A stretch of 64,000 bases of DNA from Comamonas sp. B21-038 (GCF_022387135.1 NZ_CP092462.1:186001-250000); one strand, 5' to 3'. Positions 16,687-26,934 are shown, numbered from the stretch's first letter. Notes: generated by a model not told the origin, from the letters alone. A program made the numbers and translations.

Positions 16687-19600
16687 TCGACGTGCGTGGT
16701 GCCAATGGCTACAACGTGCAAAACGATGCCGCCGGCGGCGGCGGTGCGGGTGGCTCGGTCATCATCCACTCGGTCGAAGGCGGATCTGCGGTGATCGATG
16801 CCAGTGGCGGGGATGGCGGCAACGCATGGGCGGGCAACCAGACCAATGCTGCCAACCGCCATGGCCCTGGCGGCGGCGGCGGTGGCGGCTTCATCGCCTT
16901 CTCTCCGTCCAGCATGTCGGTCACTACCACGATCAATGGCGGTACACCCGGCTACACCACCAATGGCACCACCGACAACTACGGCGCCTTTGGCAACCAA
17001 GGGGGCATCGCTTCGTTCCAGTCGCCGAACGTTCCTGGCACCTTGCCGGGTGCCTCCTGTGCGGTTGACCTGCGCCTGACCAAGAGCAATGGCGTCAACA
17101 TCGTCAATGCGGGCGGGCAAACCACGTACACGCTGACGGCCAGCAATGTGGGCGCGTCCCCCACCACAGGCACGGTCACCATCGTGGACAAACTGCCCCA
17201 AGGCGTGACCATTCCCGCTGGCTCCCTGCCGTTGACGGGCGCCAATGCCGCCAACTGGAGCTGCTCTGGCGCTGCAGGATCGCGCCTGATCACCTGTACC
17301 AGCGCTACCGCGATTCCCGCTGCAGGCAGCAGCGTGTTCGGGGTGACCGTCAATATCGGACTGCTCTCGGCGACGGGCCCCACGGCTACCAACAAAGCCA
17401 AGATCGGCGGCGGAGGCGATCCCCTCAACAGCACGGCGCCCACCGAAGCTGCCGTGGATGCCTGTACCGGCAACCAGTCCCCCGCAGGCTGCGCGCTGGA
17501 TGTGGATGCGGTGAATTCGCCGCTGCTGAGCCTGACCAACACTGACAACACCGACGTGGTGCTGGCAGGCGGCACCACAACCTATACGCTGACGGTCAAC
17601 AACGTGGGCAATGCGCCCACGGCCGGCACCGTCACCGTGGTGAATGCACTGCCCACCGGCATGGCCTACACCGGCGCGGCGAGCTTTACCAGCGGGGTGT
17701 TCAGCTGCAGCTATACCTCGTCGAGCAACAGTGTCAGCTGCACGACCAGTTCGGTGATCGCCGCAGGTGCCAGTGCCGCCATATCGCTGCCGGTGTCGAT
17801 TGCGAGCACGGCGCCCAGCGCTTTGGTCAATCTCGCCAGCGTTGGCGGTGGCAGCGATTCGAGCAAGCCCAACGCGCCGACGGTCGCGTCCACGCAAAGC
17901 TGCTCTCCTGCGATCGCATCGGAAATCGCGACGGGCTGCGCTGCCGACACCGATGCGGTCAAGCGCGTGCAGCTGTCCTTGACCAAGGACGATGGCCGTT
18001 TCGGCATCTACGTCGGAGGCACGACCACGTATGCATTCCGCGTCAGCAACACCGGCGATACCGCCTCGGTGGGCACGATCAACTTCCGCGATGTGCTGCC
18101 GGGCCCGATGAACTGGCCCGCAACGTTGACCAAGACGGGCGCCAATGCGGCGGACTGGACCTGCACGCGCCTGAGCGCCACCGAAGTGAGCTGTACATCT
18201 GCCGCGCCGATTGCGGCCGGTGGTGTGAGCCAGTTCAGCCTGCTCGCCAATGCGGGCGCGATGACCAGTGGCACCCAGTACATGAACAAGGCGCGCGTCG
18301 GGGGCGGTGGTGATGCCACGCTGGCCACCGCTGCGCCCACTGCGGACCAGGTCAATGCCTGTACCAACAACAGCATTCCGGCGGGTTGCGCGATTGATCT
18401 GAACACGGCGCAGACACCGCCGACGCTGCGGCTGACCAAGACCCATGCCGATCCGCAATCCAAGGCGCCGGGGGCGGCGGTCGCCTTCACGCTGACGGTT
18501 GCCAACACGGGCGCGGAAGCCCTGGCCAATACCGTGCGGGTGGTGGATGTGTTCCCTGCCGGGCTCAGCAATGTCACGGTCGCTGCGACGCAGGGTATTT
18601 TTAGCTGTGCAATGGGCTCCGGCGCCGACAGCAATGTGCTGACCTGCAACAACACGGCAGGTGCCTTGGCCGCCAATGCGTCGGCCAGCATCGCGGTGAC
18701 GGCGACGGTCTCGGCTACGACCAGCACCACCTTGGTCAACAAGGCGCAGGTGGGTACCGACAATACCGACCCCAGCACCAGCAGCTACCCCACCAGCACC
18801 ACCGCCGCCGCCTGTACGGCGCTCAACACGCCTACCGCAGGCTGTGCCACCGACTCCGTTCCGGTGGTGCCATCGGCCACGTTGACGGTGGTCTCCAGTG
18901 TCAATGCCCGCGCTGCCAGCACCGACCAGTTCACCGTAGGCATCAGCAATGGAGGCCCCAGTGCGACGACGGCGGGCACCGCCACCAGTGTGAGCACTGC
19001 CGGCTTTGCGGTGACGCCGGGCACCAGCTACGCCCTGAGCGAGACCGCTGCGGGCACGACCAATCTGGCGCGCTACACCACCAGCTACGCCTGTACCAAT
19101 GCCACGGCCGGCGGCACTGCGGTAGCGCCAGGCACTGGCACGACACTGACGCTGACGCCGCAGGCGGGCGATGCCATTACCTGTACGTTCACGAACACGC
19201 CGATTGCGCCCCGTCTGACGCTGGCCAAATCGATTGTTTCGCGGGCCTTGGCGTCCGACCAATTCACGGTGGCCATCAGCAATGGTGGCCCCTCGGCGTC
19301 CACCACCGGCACCAGCACGACGGCCAGCACCACGGTGTTCACAGCGACCGCCGGCACCAGCTACACGCTGAGCGAATCCGTGCTGGCGGGTGCCAATCTG
19401 TCGCGCTATACCAGCAGCTACAGCTGTAGCAATTCCGGCGTCGCAGGTACCGTGATGCCGTCGGGCACGGGCACCAGCTTCAGCCTGGCGCCCCAGGCGG
19501 GCGACAACATCAGCTGCACCTTCAGCAACACCGCCATTGCGCCCAGACTGACGGTCAATACGGTGGTCGCCGGCCGCCTTCTCAGCACCGACCAGTTCAC

Positions 19601-22600
19601 GGTCGGCATCAGCAACGGTGGCCCCAGTGCGACGACCACCGGTACGCAAACCACGGCCTCGGCAGGCCCGACCACTGCGACGGCAGGCACCAGCTACCTG
19701 CTGACCGAAACCGCTGCCGGCACGCCTGCCACCAATCTGGCCCGCTACACCACGACCTACAGCTGCACCAATGCCACTGCGGGTGGCACCAGCGTCGGAT
19801 CGGGCACCGGTACCTCCATCACCGTGGTGCCCCAAGCCGGCGATGACATCAGCTGCACATTCACCAACACGCCGGTCTATCCCAAGCTCAGCGTGACCAA
19901 GGCCGCATTGCCGGGCAACTTTGTCGCCGGTGCCAGCGGCCAAAGCTACCGCATCACCATCGGTGTGGCCAATGGCCCCACCACCGCAGCCATCAGCATT
20001 GCCGACAGCCTGCCCACCGGTGTGACCCTGTCCGGCGTGCCCACCGTCAGTGGCGGTGCCACATTGAGCGGTTGCAGCACCAGCGGCAGCACCATTGGCG
20101 CGTGCCAACTGGCCAGCGGCTTGGCCAACGGCAGCTATGTCGTGACCATTCCCGTCTCTGTCGCACCGTCGGCCACCAGCACGGGCGCTGCCAACACCGC
20201 CAACCTGGGCGGTGGTGGTGACCCCAGCTGTACTGCGGCCGCTACGACGGACGCATGCGATCCGACCACAGGGGCGGTGGCTGTGAAGACGCCCGCCAAT
20301 GTCGGCCTGGTCAAATCCGGCGCTGCTACCGCCGTGGCTGGCAACAGCTATGTCTACACGCTGGCGCTGAGCAACAGCGGCCAGACCGCCACCGCCTCCA
20401 ACCTGGTGGTGCGCGACCAGTTGGCCCCTGGCATGGTGGCTACCGCCGTCACCGGTGCCAACTGCGGCACCTTGCCCAGCGCTGCTGGCGCGTTGCTGAG
20501 CTGCACCGTGGCCGATCCGGTTGCGGCCGATGGCGGAACTGCCAGCATCCAGCTGACGGTGACCATGCCCAGCGGCGGCGGCAATGTCGTCAACTATGCG
20601 GCCACCCATCCATCGGGTAGCGGCAACCCCGGTGTGGATCCTGGCCCGGCCTGTACCAATGCCGCCAATGTGGTGTGTGCCAGTGCGACCACCGCATCCA
20701 GCACCCCTGCCAATGTCAGCCTGAGCAAGACCGGTGCGGCCACCGCGCTGACCGGCTCGAGCTACGTCTACACGCTGACCCTGAGCAACAGCGGCCAGCT
20801 CGCTACCGGCAGCAACCCGATCATCAAGGACCAGCTGCCCGCAGGCGTGGTAGCTACCTCGGTCATCGGTGCCAGCTGCGGCACGCTGCCCAGCAGCGCC
20901 GCAGCCCTGCTGACCTGTACCGTGGCGGGTCCGGTAGCCGCTGGTGCATCTGCCACTGTGCAACTGACCGTCACTTTGCCAAATGCCGGCGGAACCTTGG
21001 TCAACAACGCGGCGACCAACCCCACGGGCTCAGGCGCCCCTGGCGTGGATCCCGGTGCCACCTGTGTGAACAGCGCCACCACCTTCTGCGCAAGCCATAG
21101 CCTCGCGGTCAACACGCCGGCAAGTCTGGCAACCACCAATGTGCTGACATCGGTCAATGGCAGCCCGGTGCCAGCCGGCTACCTGGCCAAGCCCGGCGAT
21201 GTGCTGACCTACACGGTGACCGTCGTCAACAGCGGTGGCACGGCAGGCTCCACCGACGTGGGCCAGACCGTACCTGCCGGTACCACCTATACGGGCAGCG
21301 GCCAAGGCTGGAGCGCAGGCTGCACGGATGCGGGCACGCAGTGCACGCAAACCGTGCCAGTCGGAGCAAACCAAACCAGCACCGTGCAGTACACCGTCAC
21401 CGTCGCCAGCCCAGGCAGCACGGCAACGATTGTTGATACCGCCACCAGCTCGGTAGGCACCTGCACCGCTTGCCAGGTCAGCACCGATACACAGCGGGCA
21501 GACATGCAGGCGAGCATCTCGGTCAGTCCAGGCACCACCAGTGCGACGGGTGTGGAGCTGACCTACACCAGCATCTGCAAGAACAATGGCCCGCAAACGG
21601 CCCTGAACGCCGCATGCACGGTGAGCGCTCCTGCTGGCGCCGCGACGAGCTGTACACCTGCCAGTCCGGCTGCAACGCTCGCTTCCGGCTCCAGCATCAC
21701 CTGCACCACCAAGCTCACACCGGGTGTGGTGGGTGACTACGCCGTGAGCGTTGCCACCAGCAACACCTTGTTCGACCCCGCAACCGGCAACAACAGCGCA
21801 ACGGCGACCGTCAAGGTCAACACGCCAGCAGCCCTGCGCATCGTCAAGAGCCTGGCGCAAGTCAACGGCGCGGCTGTGCCTGCCAATTACGCAGCCAAGA
21901 TCGGCGATACGCTGGCCTATGCGATGGTGGTGACCAACACCGGCGGCACCGCTGGCACCACGGTCTTGACCGAGACCGTGCCGGAGGGCACCCAGTTCGT
22001 CGGCGGCAACGCGCCAGACCTGGGCCAAGGCTGGAGCCAGGCTCCGCAAGCTTGCGACGCGGCAGCCAGCATCTGCACGCAAACCGTGTCGGTCCCTGCA
22101 CAGAGCACGGACGGTGTTCCCGGTCAGCAAACGGTGCAGTTCACCGTGAAGGTCCTGGCCCCAGCGACCAGCAACGGCAAGATCACGAACACGGTGGCGA
22201 GCGACGTGGCTGCCGCCTGTGCTTCCGGTACTTGCGCGGTCGAGACGGCCAATGCAGTGGCTGATATGCAAGCGCAGATCAGCTCCATCCCCGCTACGGC
22301 GGTGGTCGTGGGTCAAAGCGTCACCATCACCGGCACCTGTACCAACAACGGCCCCGCCGATGCGGTAAACGCCAGTTGCGCCATGGCCGTGAACAATGCC
22401 GGCACCAGCATTGCCGGCACCTGCGCTGCCAATGCCGACCTGGCAATGGGTGCGAACCTGAGCTGCTCTGCGACCTTTGTCGCAGCCGAAGGTGCGATCA
22501 GCGCCACCATCCATACGACTACGCAAAGCTACGAGAGCAACACGGCCAATAACACGGACACCAAGTCCACGGTGGGCAATACGCCTGCGAGCCTGGCGAC

Positions 22601-25600
22601 CACCAATGTGCTGACCTTGGTCAATGGCAGTCCAGTGCCGGCTGGCTACCTGGCCAAGCCCGGTGATGTGCTGACCTACACCGTCAGCGTTACCAACAGC
22701 GGCGGTACCGCTGGCTCCACCGAAGTGGGTCAGACGGTACCAGCAGGCACGACCTACACGGGCACCGGCCAAGGTTGGGGTGCAGGTTGCACGGCAGCGG
22801 GCACGCAGTGTGCGCAGCCAGTCACTGTTGCCGCAGGCCAGACCAGCATGCTGCAGTACACGGTGACGGTAGCAAGCCCAGGCTCGACTGCGACTATCGT
22901 GGACACGGTTAGCAGCTCGGTGGGCACCTGCACGGCTTGCCAGGTGACTACCGGCACGCAGCAGGCAGATATGGCGGCAACTGTGACCGTGACGCCAGGC
23001 GCTATCAGCACCACCGGTGTGGAACTGATCTACACCAGCGTGTGTAAGAACAATGGTCCGCAAACGGCTTTGAACTCAGCTTGCGCAGTGACCGCTCCAG
23101 CTGGCGCTCAAACCACCTGCACGCCAACCAGCCCAGCGGCTACCTTGGCTTCTGGCACCAGCATCACCTGCACCACCAAGTTCACGCCAAGCGTGGCTGG
23201 TGACTATGCCGTGAGCGTGGCTACCAGCAATGATCTTTACGACGCGGCACCAGGCAACAACACGGCCAATGCCACTGTCAAGGTCAGAACGCCAGCAGAC
23301 CTGCACATCACCAAGACCTTGGCGCAAGTCAATGGCGCGGCTGTGCCAGCGAACTATGCAGCCAAGATCGGGGACAAGCTCACCTATGCGATGCTGGTGA
23401 CCAACACGGGTGGTACTGCTGGCACGACGGTCTTGACCGAGACCGTGCCAGAGGGCACCCAGTTTGTGGGTACTACAGCCGACCCAAGCCAGGGCTGGAG
23501 CCAAGCACCGGTTTGTGAGGCAGCAGGTAGCACCTGCACGCAAAGCGTGACGGTGCCAGCGCAAAGCGCCGAAGGTGCCGCTGGTGAGAAGACCGTCGAG
23601 TTCACCGTGGAAGTGATTGCGCCAGCTACCAGCAACGGCAAGATCACCAATACCGTGCTGAGCGATGTGGCGGCTGCTTGTACCGGCACCAGCTGCTCGG
23701 TGGAGACCAACAAAGCAGTGGCAGACATGCAAGCGCAGATCACCGACATCCCAGCTACGGCGGTGGTGGTGGGTCAAAGCGTGACCATCACTGGCGTCTG
23801 TACCAACAAGGGCCCCGCCGACGCTGTAAATGCCAGCTGCGAGATGACCGTGAACAACGGCGGCAACAGCATCCCGGCAAGCTGCGGTGTCAATGTGAAT
23901 CTGGCATTGAACGAAAGCATCAGCTGCACGGCCAGCTTCACGGCTGTAGAAGGTGCGATCAGCGCCACCATCCATACGACTACGCAAAGCTACGAGAGCA
24001 ACACGGCGAACAACACCGACACCAAGTCCACGGTGGGAAACACTGCGGCTAGCCTGGTAACCACCAATGTGTTGACCGCAGTGAACGGTAACCCTGTCCC
24101 TGCTGGTTATCTGGCCAAGCCCGGCGATGTGCTGACCTACACGGTGACGGTTGCGAATACCGGCGGCACCGTAGGCAGCACTGATGTGGGCCAGACGGTG
24201 CCAGCAGGCACGAGCTACACGGGAACGGGCGAGGGCTGGGGCGGCGGTTGTGCAGCAGCATCGAGCACCTGCAACCAGACGGTAGCAGTGGGCGCGGGCC
24301 AAACGAGCTCGGTGACCTACACCGTCACCGTGGCGGGCCCTGGCAGCACTGCCACCATTGTCAACACGGCCACCAGCAGCGTTGGCAGCTGCAGCGCTTG
24401 CCAGGTAACGACCGGCACGCAACGTGCAGACATGCAGGCCACCGTGGCTGTGACGCCAGGACCGACCAGCACCACCGGTGTGGAACTGGTCTACACCAGC
24501 GTGTGCAAGAACCAGGGCCCACAAAGCGCGCTCAACGCATCTTGCATCGTGACTGCGCCAGCCAATGCGGTTACCACTTGCGCGCCTGTGAGCCCAGCCG
24601 CCACTTTGGAGTCTGGTGAGAGCATCACCTGCACCACCAAGTTCACGCCAAGTGATGCGGGTGACTACGCAGTCAGCGTTGCGACCAGCAACACCTTGTA
24701 CGACCCGGCTGCAGGTAACAACACGGCAACGAAGACCGTCAAGGTCAATACGCCGGCCGAGCTGAACATCGCCAAGACCCTGGCGCAAGTCAACGGTGCT
24801 GCAGTCCCTGACAACTATGCAGCCAAGATCGGTGACACGCTGACCTACCACCTGCGGGTGACCAATGCGGGCGGTACCGCCAGCACCCTGGAGCTGACCG
24901 AAACCGTGCCGGAAGGTACCAGGTTTGTCGGTGGCGCTGCCGCTAACCCTGACCAGGGTTGGAGCCTGGCACCCCATGCCTGCGACGCAGCAGCCAGCAC
25001 GTGCACGCAAAGTGTGACCGTTCCCGCGCAGAGCGCAGGCGCACCGGGCGAGCAGACCGTGCAGTTCACGGTGGAAGTGCTGGCGCCAGCGACCAGCAGC
25101 GGCAAGATCATCAATACGGTGACCAGCGATGTGCCAGCCGCTTGCGCGGCCGGTGGCTGCACGGCGGAAACGGCCAATGCGGTCGCGGACATGCAAGCGC
25201 AGATCACGACGATTCCATCTGGCGCCGTGGTGGTTGGCGACAGCGTGACCATCACCGGCCAATGCACCAACAACGGCCCGGTGGAGGCGGTGAATGCCAG
25301 CTGCGTGATGACCGTGAACAACGGCGGCAACAGCATTGCAGCGACTTGCGGTGCCAACACCCAGCTTGCAGTGGGCGAAAGCATCAGCTGCACAGCGACC
25401 TTCACGGCCGCTGAAGGATCCATCAGCGCCAGCATGACGGCGGCAACCGATAGTTATGAGAGCAACACCGCAAACAACACGGCCACCCAGGCTGTCAACG
25501 GCAATACGCCTTCGGCAGTGACGGTGCGCAATGTGCTGGTGAAGGTCAACGATGCGCCCGTGCCTGCCGGCTATGTGATCAAGCCCGGTGACAAGCTGAC

Positions 25601-26363
25601 CTACCAGGTCCTGGTCAGCAACACGGGCGGTACGCCGGGCTCGACGGTGCTGACGGAGACGGTGCCTGTGGGCACCCGCTATGCCGGTACCGACGAAGGG
25701 TGGACGGCGGGTTGCGGCGCATCGCGCAGCACCTGCAACCGTTCCGTGACGGTGCCCGGCGGTAGCGCTCAGGCACCGGGCACGGTGGCTTTCGAGTACA
25801 CGGTGCGCGTGGAGGACACGGTCAGCAGCCCGAATGTGGTCAATATTGTGGACAGCAGTGCACCAGGCAGTTGCAGTGCAGCCTGCTCGGTGAGCACGCC
25901 GACGCAAGCGGCCGATATGCAGGTGAGCATGCCTGCGACCATCGATGCCAAGGTGGGCGTGGAGTTCACGCTGACCTCGGTCTGCCGCAACGCAGGCCCC
26001 GCCACGGCAAGCAATGCCCGCTGCGATGTGAGCGGCGCACCGGCCGGTGCGGTCACCGTGTGTACGCCGACCCCGCCGATCGCTTCGCTGGCGGTGGGTG
26101 AGTCGGTCACCTGTACCACCAAGTTCACGCCGAGCTCGACGGCTGCCATCACGATCAACACGCGCGCCAGCAGCGATGTGTACGACCCTGTCGCGGCCAA
26201 TAGCGAGGCCTCCGCGTCCGCCGTGTTCACCAGCACACCGCCAGCTGCCGTCAAGGCAGTGCCTGTGAATGCTGCATGGGCGACGGGTCTGGTGGCCTTG
26301 TTGCTGATGCTGTTGGCAGGCAGGGCCCTGCCGCATCGCCAGGGCCGTGGTCGGCAGGACTGA
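16269..26363 (+). CDS. Main part of giant exported repeat protein (DUF11 and prealbumin-like repeats, C-terminal sorting signal)
   Basis: 3,364 residues from a GTG that is probably not a real start, since the reading continues the N-terminal fragment across a G6 tract. Order: glycine-rich segment to about 17050; four DUF11-like beta domains (17.07-18.87 kb; e.g. TTYTLTVNNVGNAPTAGTVT); three 111-residue units with DQFTVGISNGGPSAT (18.88-19.88 kb); three further DUF11-like domains (to 21.11 kb); then units of about 488 residues repeated three and a half times (from 21.11 kb). Many modules carry paired cysteines. The C-terminus AVPVNAAWATGLVALLLMLL followed by RALPHRQGRGR has the motif, membrane helix and basic tail of a CTERM-type sorting signal. 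A surface or envelope-anchored adhesin/stalk protein is the likely role; no direct evidence for a ligand. Confidence 0.82.
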   Translation: MDNTAEGYPGGSRARGAPGNAGGGGADGAPAGTNNNQYNSGGGGGGNYAAGGVGGRPWNYPLVDSGGRGGGGYVGTTAFNRIFLGGGGGAGGTNDGTADNNAYGNNGIACADTGGRCSSGASGGGIVILRAQSVTGTGVIDVRGANGYNVQNDAAGGGGAGGSVIIHSVEGGSAVIDASGGDGGNAWAGNQTNAANRHGPGGGGGGGFIAFSPSSMSVTTTINGGTPGYTTNGTTDNYGAFGNQGGIASFQSPNVPGTLPGASCAVDLRLTKSNGVNIVNAGGQTTYTLTASNVGASPTTGTVTIVDKLPQGVTIPAGSLPLTGANAANWSCSGAAGSRLITCTSATAIPAAGSSVFGVTVNIGLLSATGPTATNKAKIGGGGDPLNSTAPTEAAVDACTGNQSPAGCALDVDAVNSPLLSLTNTDNTDVVLAGGTTTYTLTVNNVGNAPTAGTVTVVNALPTGMAYTGAASFTSGVFSCSYTSSSNSVSCTTSSVIAAGASAAISLPVSIASTAPSALVNLASVGGGSDSSKPNAPTVASTQSCSPAIASEIATGCAADTDAVKRVQLSLTKDDGRFGIYVGGTTTYAFRVSNTGDTASVGTINFRDVLPGPMNWPATLTKTGANAADWTCTRLSATEVSCTSAAPIAAGGVSQFSLLANAGAMTSGTQYMNKARVGGGGDATLATAAPTADQVNACTNNSIPAGCAIDLNTAQTPPTLRLTKTHADPQSKAPGAAVAFTLTVANTGAEALANTVRVVDVFPAGLSNVTVAATQGIFSCAMGSGADSNVLTCNNTAGALAANASASIAVTATVSATTSTTLVNKAQVGTDNTDPSTSSYPTSTTAAACTALNTPTAGCATDSVPVVPSATLTVVSSVNARAASTDQFTVGISNGGPSATTAGTATSVSTAGFAVTPGTSYALSETAAGTTNLARYTTSYACTNATAGGTAVAPGTGTTLTLTPQAGDAITCTFTNTPIAPRLTLAKSIVSRALASDQFTVAISNGGPSASTTGTSTTASTTVFTATAGTSYTLSESVLAGANLSRYTSSYSCSNSGVAGTVMPSGTGTSFSLAPQAGDNISCTFSNTAIAPRLTVNTVVAGRLLSTDQFTVGISNGGPSATTTGTQTTASAGPTTATAGTSYLLTETAAGTPATNLARYTTTYSCTNATAGGTSVGSGTGTSITVVPQAGDDISCTFTNTPVYPKLSVTKAALPGNFVAGASGQSYRITIGVANGPTTAAISIADSLPTGVTLSGVPTVSGGATLSGCSTSGSTIGACQLASGLANGSYVVTIPVSVAPSATSTGAANTANLGGGGDPSCTAAATTDACDPTTGAVAVKTPANVGLVKSGAATAVAGNSYVYTLALSNSGQTATASNLVVRDQLAPGMVATAVTGANCGTLPSAAGALLSCTVADPVAADGGTASIQLTVTMPSGGGNVVNYAATHPSGSGNPGVDPGPACTNAANVVCASATTASSTPANVSLSKTGAATALTGSSYVYTLTLSNSGQLATGSNPIIKDQLPAGVVATSVIGASCGTLPSSAAALLTCTVAGPVAAGASATVQLTVTLPNAGGTLVNNAATNPTGSGAPGVDPGATCVNSATTFCASHSLAVNTPASLATTNVLTSVNGSPVPAGYLAKPGDVLTYTVTVVNSGGTAGSTDVGQTVPAGTTYTGSGQGWSAGCTDAGTQCTQTVPVGANQTSTVQYTVTVASPGSTATIVDTATSSVGTCTACQVSTDTQRADMQASISVSPGTTSATGVELTYTSICKNNGPQTALNAACTVSAPAGAATSCTPASPAATLASGSSITCTTKLTPGVVGDYAVSVATSNTLFDPATGNNSATATVKVNTPAALRIVKSLAQVNGAAVPANYAAKIGDTLAYAMVVTNTGGTAGTTVLTETVPEGTQFVGGNAPDLGQGWSQAPQACDAAASICTQTVSVPAQSTDGVPGQQTVQFTVKVLAPATSNGKITNTVASDVAAACASGTCAVETANAVADMQAQISSIPATAVVVGQSVTITGTCTNNGPADAVNASCAMAVNNAGTSIAGTCAANADLAMGANLSCSATFVAAEGAISATIHTTTQSYESNTANNTDTKSTVGNTPASLATTNVLTLVNGSPVPAGYLAKPGDVLTYTVSVTNSGGTAGSTEVGQTVPAGTTYTGTGQGWGAGCTAAGTQCAQPVTVAAGQTSMLQYTVTVASPGSTATIVDTVSSSVGTCTACQVTTGTQQADMAATVTVTPGAISTTGVELIYTSVCKNNGPQTALNSACAVTAPAGAQTTCTPTSPAATLASGTSITCTTKFTPSVAGDYAVSVATSNDLYDAAPGNNTANATVKVRTPADLHITKTLAQVNGAAVPANYAAKIGDKLTYAMLVTNTGGTAGTTVLTETVPEGTQFVGTTADPSQGWSQAPVCEAAGSTCTQSVTVPAQSAEGAAGEKTVEFTVEVIAPATSNGKITNTVLSDVAAACTGTSCSVETNKAVADMQAQITDIPATAVVVGQSVTITGVCTNKGPADAVNASCEMTVNNGGNSIPASCGVNVNLALNESISCTASFTAVEGAISATIHTTTQSYESNTANNTDTKSTVGNTAASLVTTNVLTAVNGNPVPAGYLAKPGDVLTYTVTVANTGGTVGSTDVGQTVPAGTSYTGTGEGWGGGCAAASSTCNQTVAVGAGQTSSVTYTVTVAGPGSTATIVNTATSSVGSCSACQVTTGTQRADMQATVAVTPGPTSTTGVELVYTSVCKNQGPQSALNASCIVTAPANAVTTCAPVSPAATLESGESITCTTKFTPSDAGDYAVSVATSNTLYDPAAGNNTATKTVKVNTPAELNIAKTLAQVNGAAVPDNYAAKIGDTLTYHLRVTNAGGTASTLELTETVPEGTRFVGGAAANPDQGWSLAPHACDAAASTCTQSVTVPAQSAGAPGEQTVQFTVEVLAPATSSGKIINTVTSDVPAACAAGGCTAETANAVADMQAQITTIPSGAVVVGDSVTITGQCTNNGPVEAVNASCVMTVNNGGNSIAATCGANTQLAVGESISCTATFTAAEGSISASMTAATDSYESNTANNTATQAVNGNTPSAVTVRNVLVKVNDAPVPAGYVIKPGDKLTYQVLVSNTGGTPGSTVLTETVPVGTRYAGTDEGWTAGCGASRSTCNRSVTVPGGSAQAPGTVAFEYTVRVEDTVSSPNVVNIVDSSAPGSCSAACSVSTPTQAADMQVSMPATIDAKVGVEFTLTSVCRNAGPATASNARCDVSGAPAGAVTVCTPTPPIASLAVGESVTCTTKFTPSSTAAITINTRASSDVYDPVAANSEASASAVFTSTPPAAVKAVPVNAAWATGLVALLLMLLAGRALPHRQGRGRQD
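18880..19885 (+). repeat. Three in-gene tandem repeats, 333-bp period
   Basis: The anchor for the peptide TDQFTVGIS / SDQFTVAIS recurs at 18921, 19254 and 19587, an exact 333-base (111-residue) period. Each unit ends with QAGD-(A/N/D)-ISCTF-type sequence. They resemble prealbumin-like or SpaA-like beta domains. Confidence 0.85.
21115..26130 (+). repeat. Long in-gene tandem repeats of about 1,464 bp, 3.5 copies
   Basis: The anchor AATGTGCTG / AATGTGTTG in the NVLT motif lies at 21138, 22605, 24066 and 25530: periods 1,467, 1,461 and 1,464 bases. Each unit has four modules, starting at about ASLATTNVLT, ADMQA, LRIVKSLAQVNGAAVP-like and ADMQAQI. The last copy has only the first two. Parts of copies 1 and 2 are identical at base level, e.g. 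about 58 bases from 22489 and from 23950. Confidence 0.88.
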
Positions 26364-26384
26364 CCATTTTTGACCCTCAACCCC

Positions 26385-26418
26385 ACCGGCCCGGCTGCAT
26401 TCGCTGCACCGGGCCGGT
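26385..26418 (+). terminator. Terminator-like hairpin after the giant gene
   Basis: 10-bp stem ACCGGCCCGG / CCGGGCCGGT with a 14-base loop that can pair further (TGCA/TGCA), 21 bases after the stop. The following bases are only moderately T-rich (TTGCATT). Confidence 0.6.
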
Positions 26419-26483
26419 TGCATTGGGGGCTGTTTTCTCCCTGCAGTGCGCACAACTGCATTGAATGCGAGACAATTCCCCGC

Positions 26484-26873
26484 ATGAACTGGCTCGATCA
26501 AGTGAAATGGGATGCGCAGGGCCTGGTGCCCGTGATTGCGCAGGAGCAGCACACCAAGGATGTGCTGATGTTTGCCTGGATGAACCGCGAGGCGCTGGCC
26601 CACACGGCCGAGCTGGGCCGGGCGGTGTACTTCAGCCGTTCGCGCGGCAAGCTGTGGTTCAAGGGCGAAGAGTCCGGCCATGTGCAGACCGTGCACGAGA
26701 TCCGCATTGACTGTGACAATGATGTGGTGCTGCTGAGCGTGACCCAGACGGGGCATGAGCCGGGCATTGCCTGCCACACAGGCCGCCACAGCTGTTTTTA
26801 CAGCGTGTTGCGTGATGGCCAGTGGCAAGCGGTCGATCCGGTCTTGAAAGACCCGGAATCGATCTACAAATAA
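26484..26873 (+). CDS. hisI: Phosphoribosyl-AMP cyclohydrolase
   Basis: 129 residues, single-function His[12 protein letters not shown], the metal-binding DCDND and the zinc cysteines in [12 protein letters not shown] are present. It opens the purine ring of phosphoribosyl-AMP in step three of the pathway. The ATG at 26484 is chosen because [18 protein letters not shown] is the family start; the frame is open upstream but non-homologous. GACAAT ends seven bases before the ATG with no Shine-Dalgarno, so a near-leaderless transcript is possible. hisE follows after 61 bases. Confidence 0.96.
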   Translation: MNWLDQVKWDAQGLVPVIAQEQHTKDVLMFAWMNREALAHTAELGRAVYFSRSRGKLWFKGEESGHVQTVHEIRIDCDNDVVLLSVTQTGHEPGIACHTGRHSCFYSVLRDGQWQAVDPVLKDPESIYK

Positions 26874-26934
26874 TCCCTGTCCAGCATCCGCCTTCCTTTG
26901 CAGCCCTTTGCGGCTGCTTCGCTATATTTCCGAT

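Noticed and set aside
16302..20963. A 1,553-codon open frame on the - strand inside the giant gene, and a 1,250-codon one at 23076-26828
   Set aside because: They mirror the repeats of the + strand gene, have arginine/histidine/glycine-rich nonsense composition and no ribosome site; they are shadows of high-GC repetitive coding DNA.
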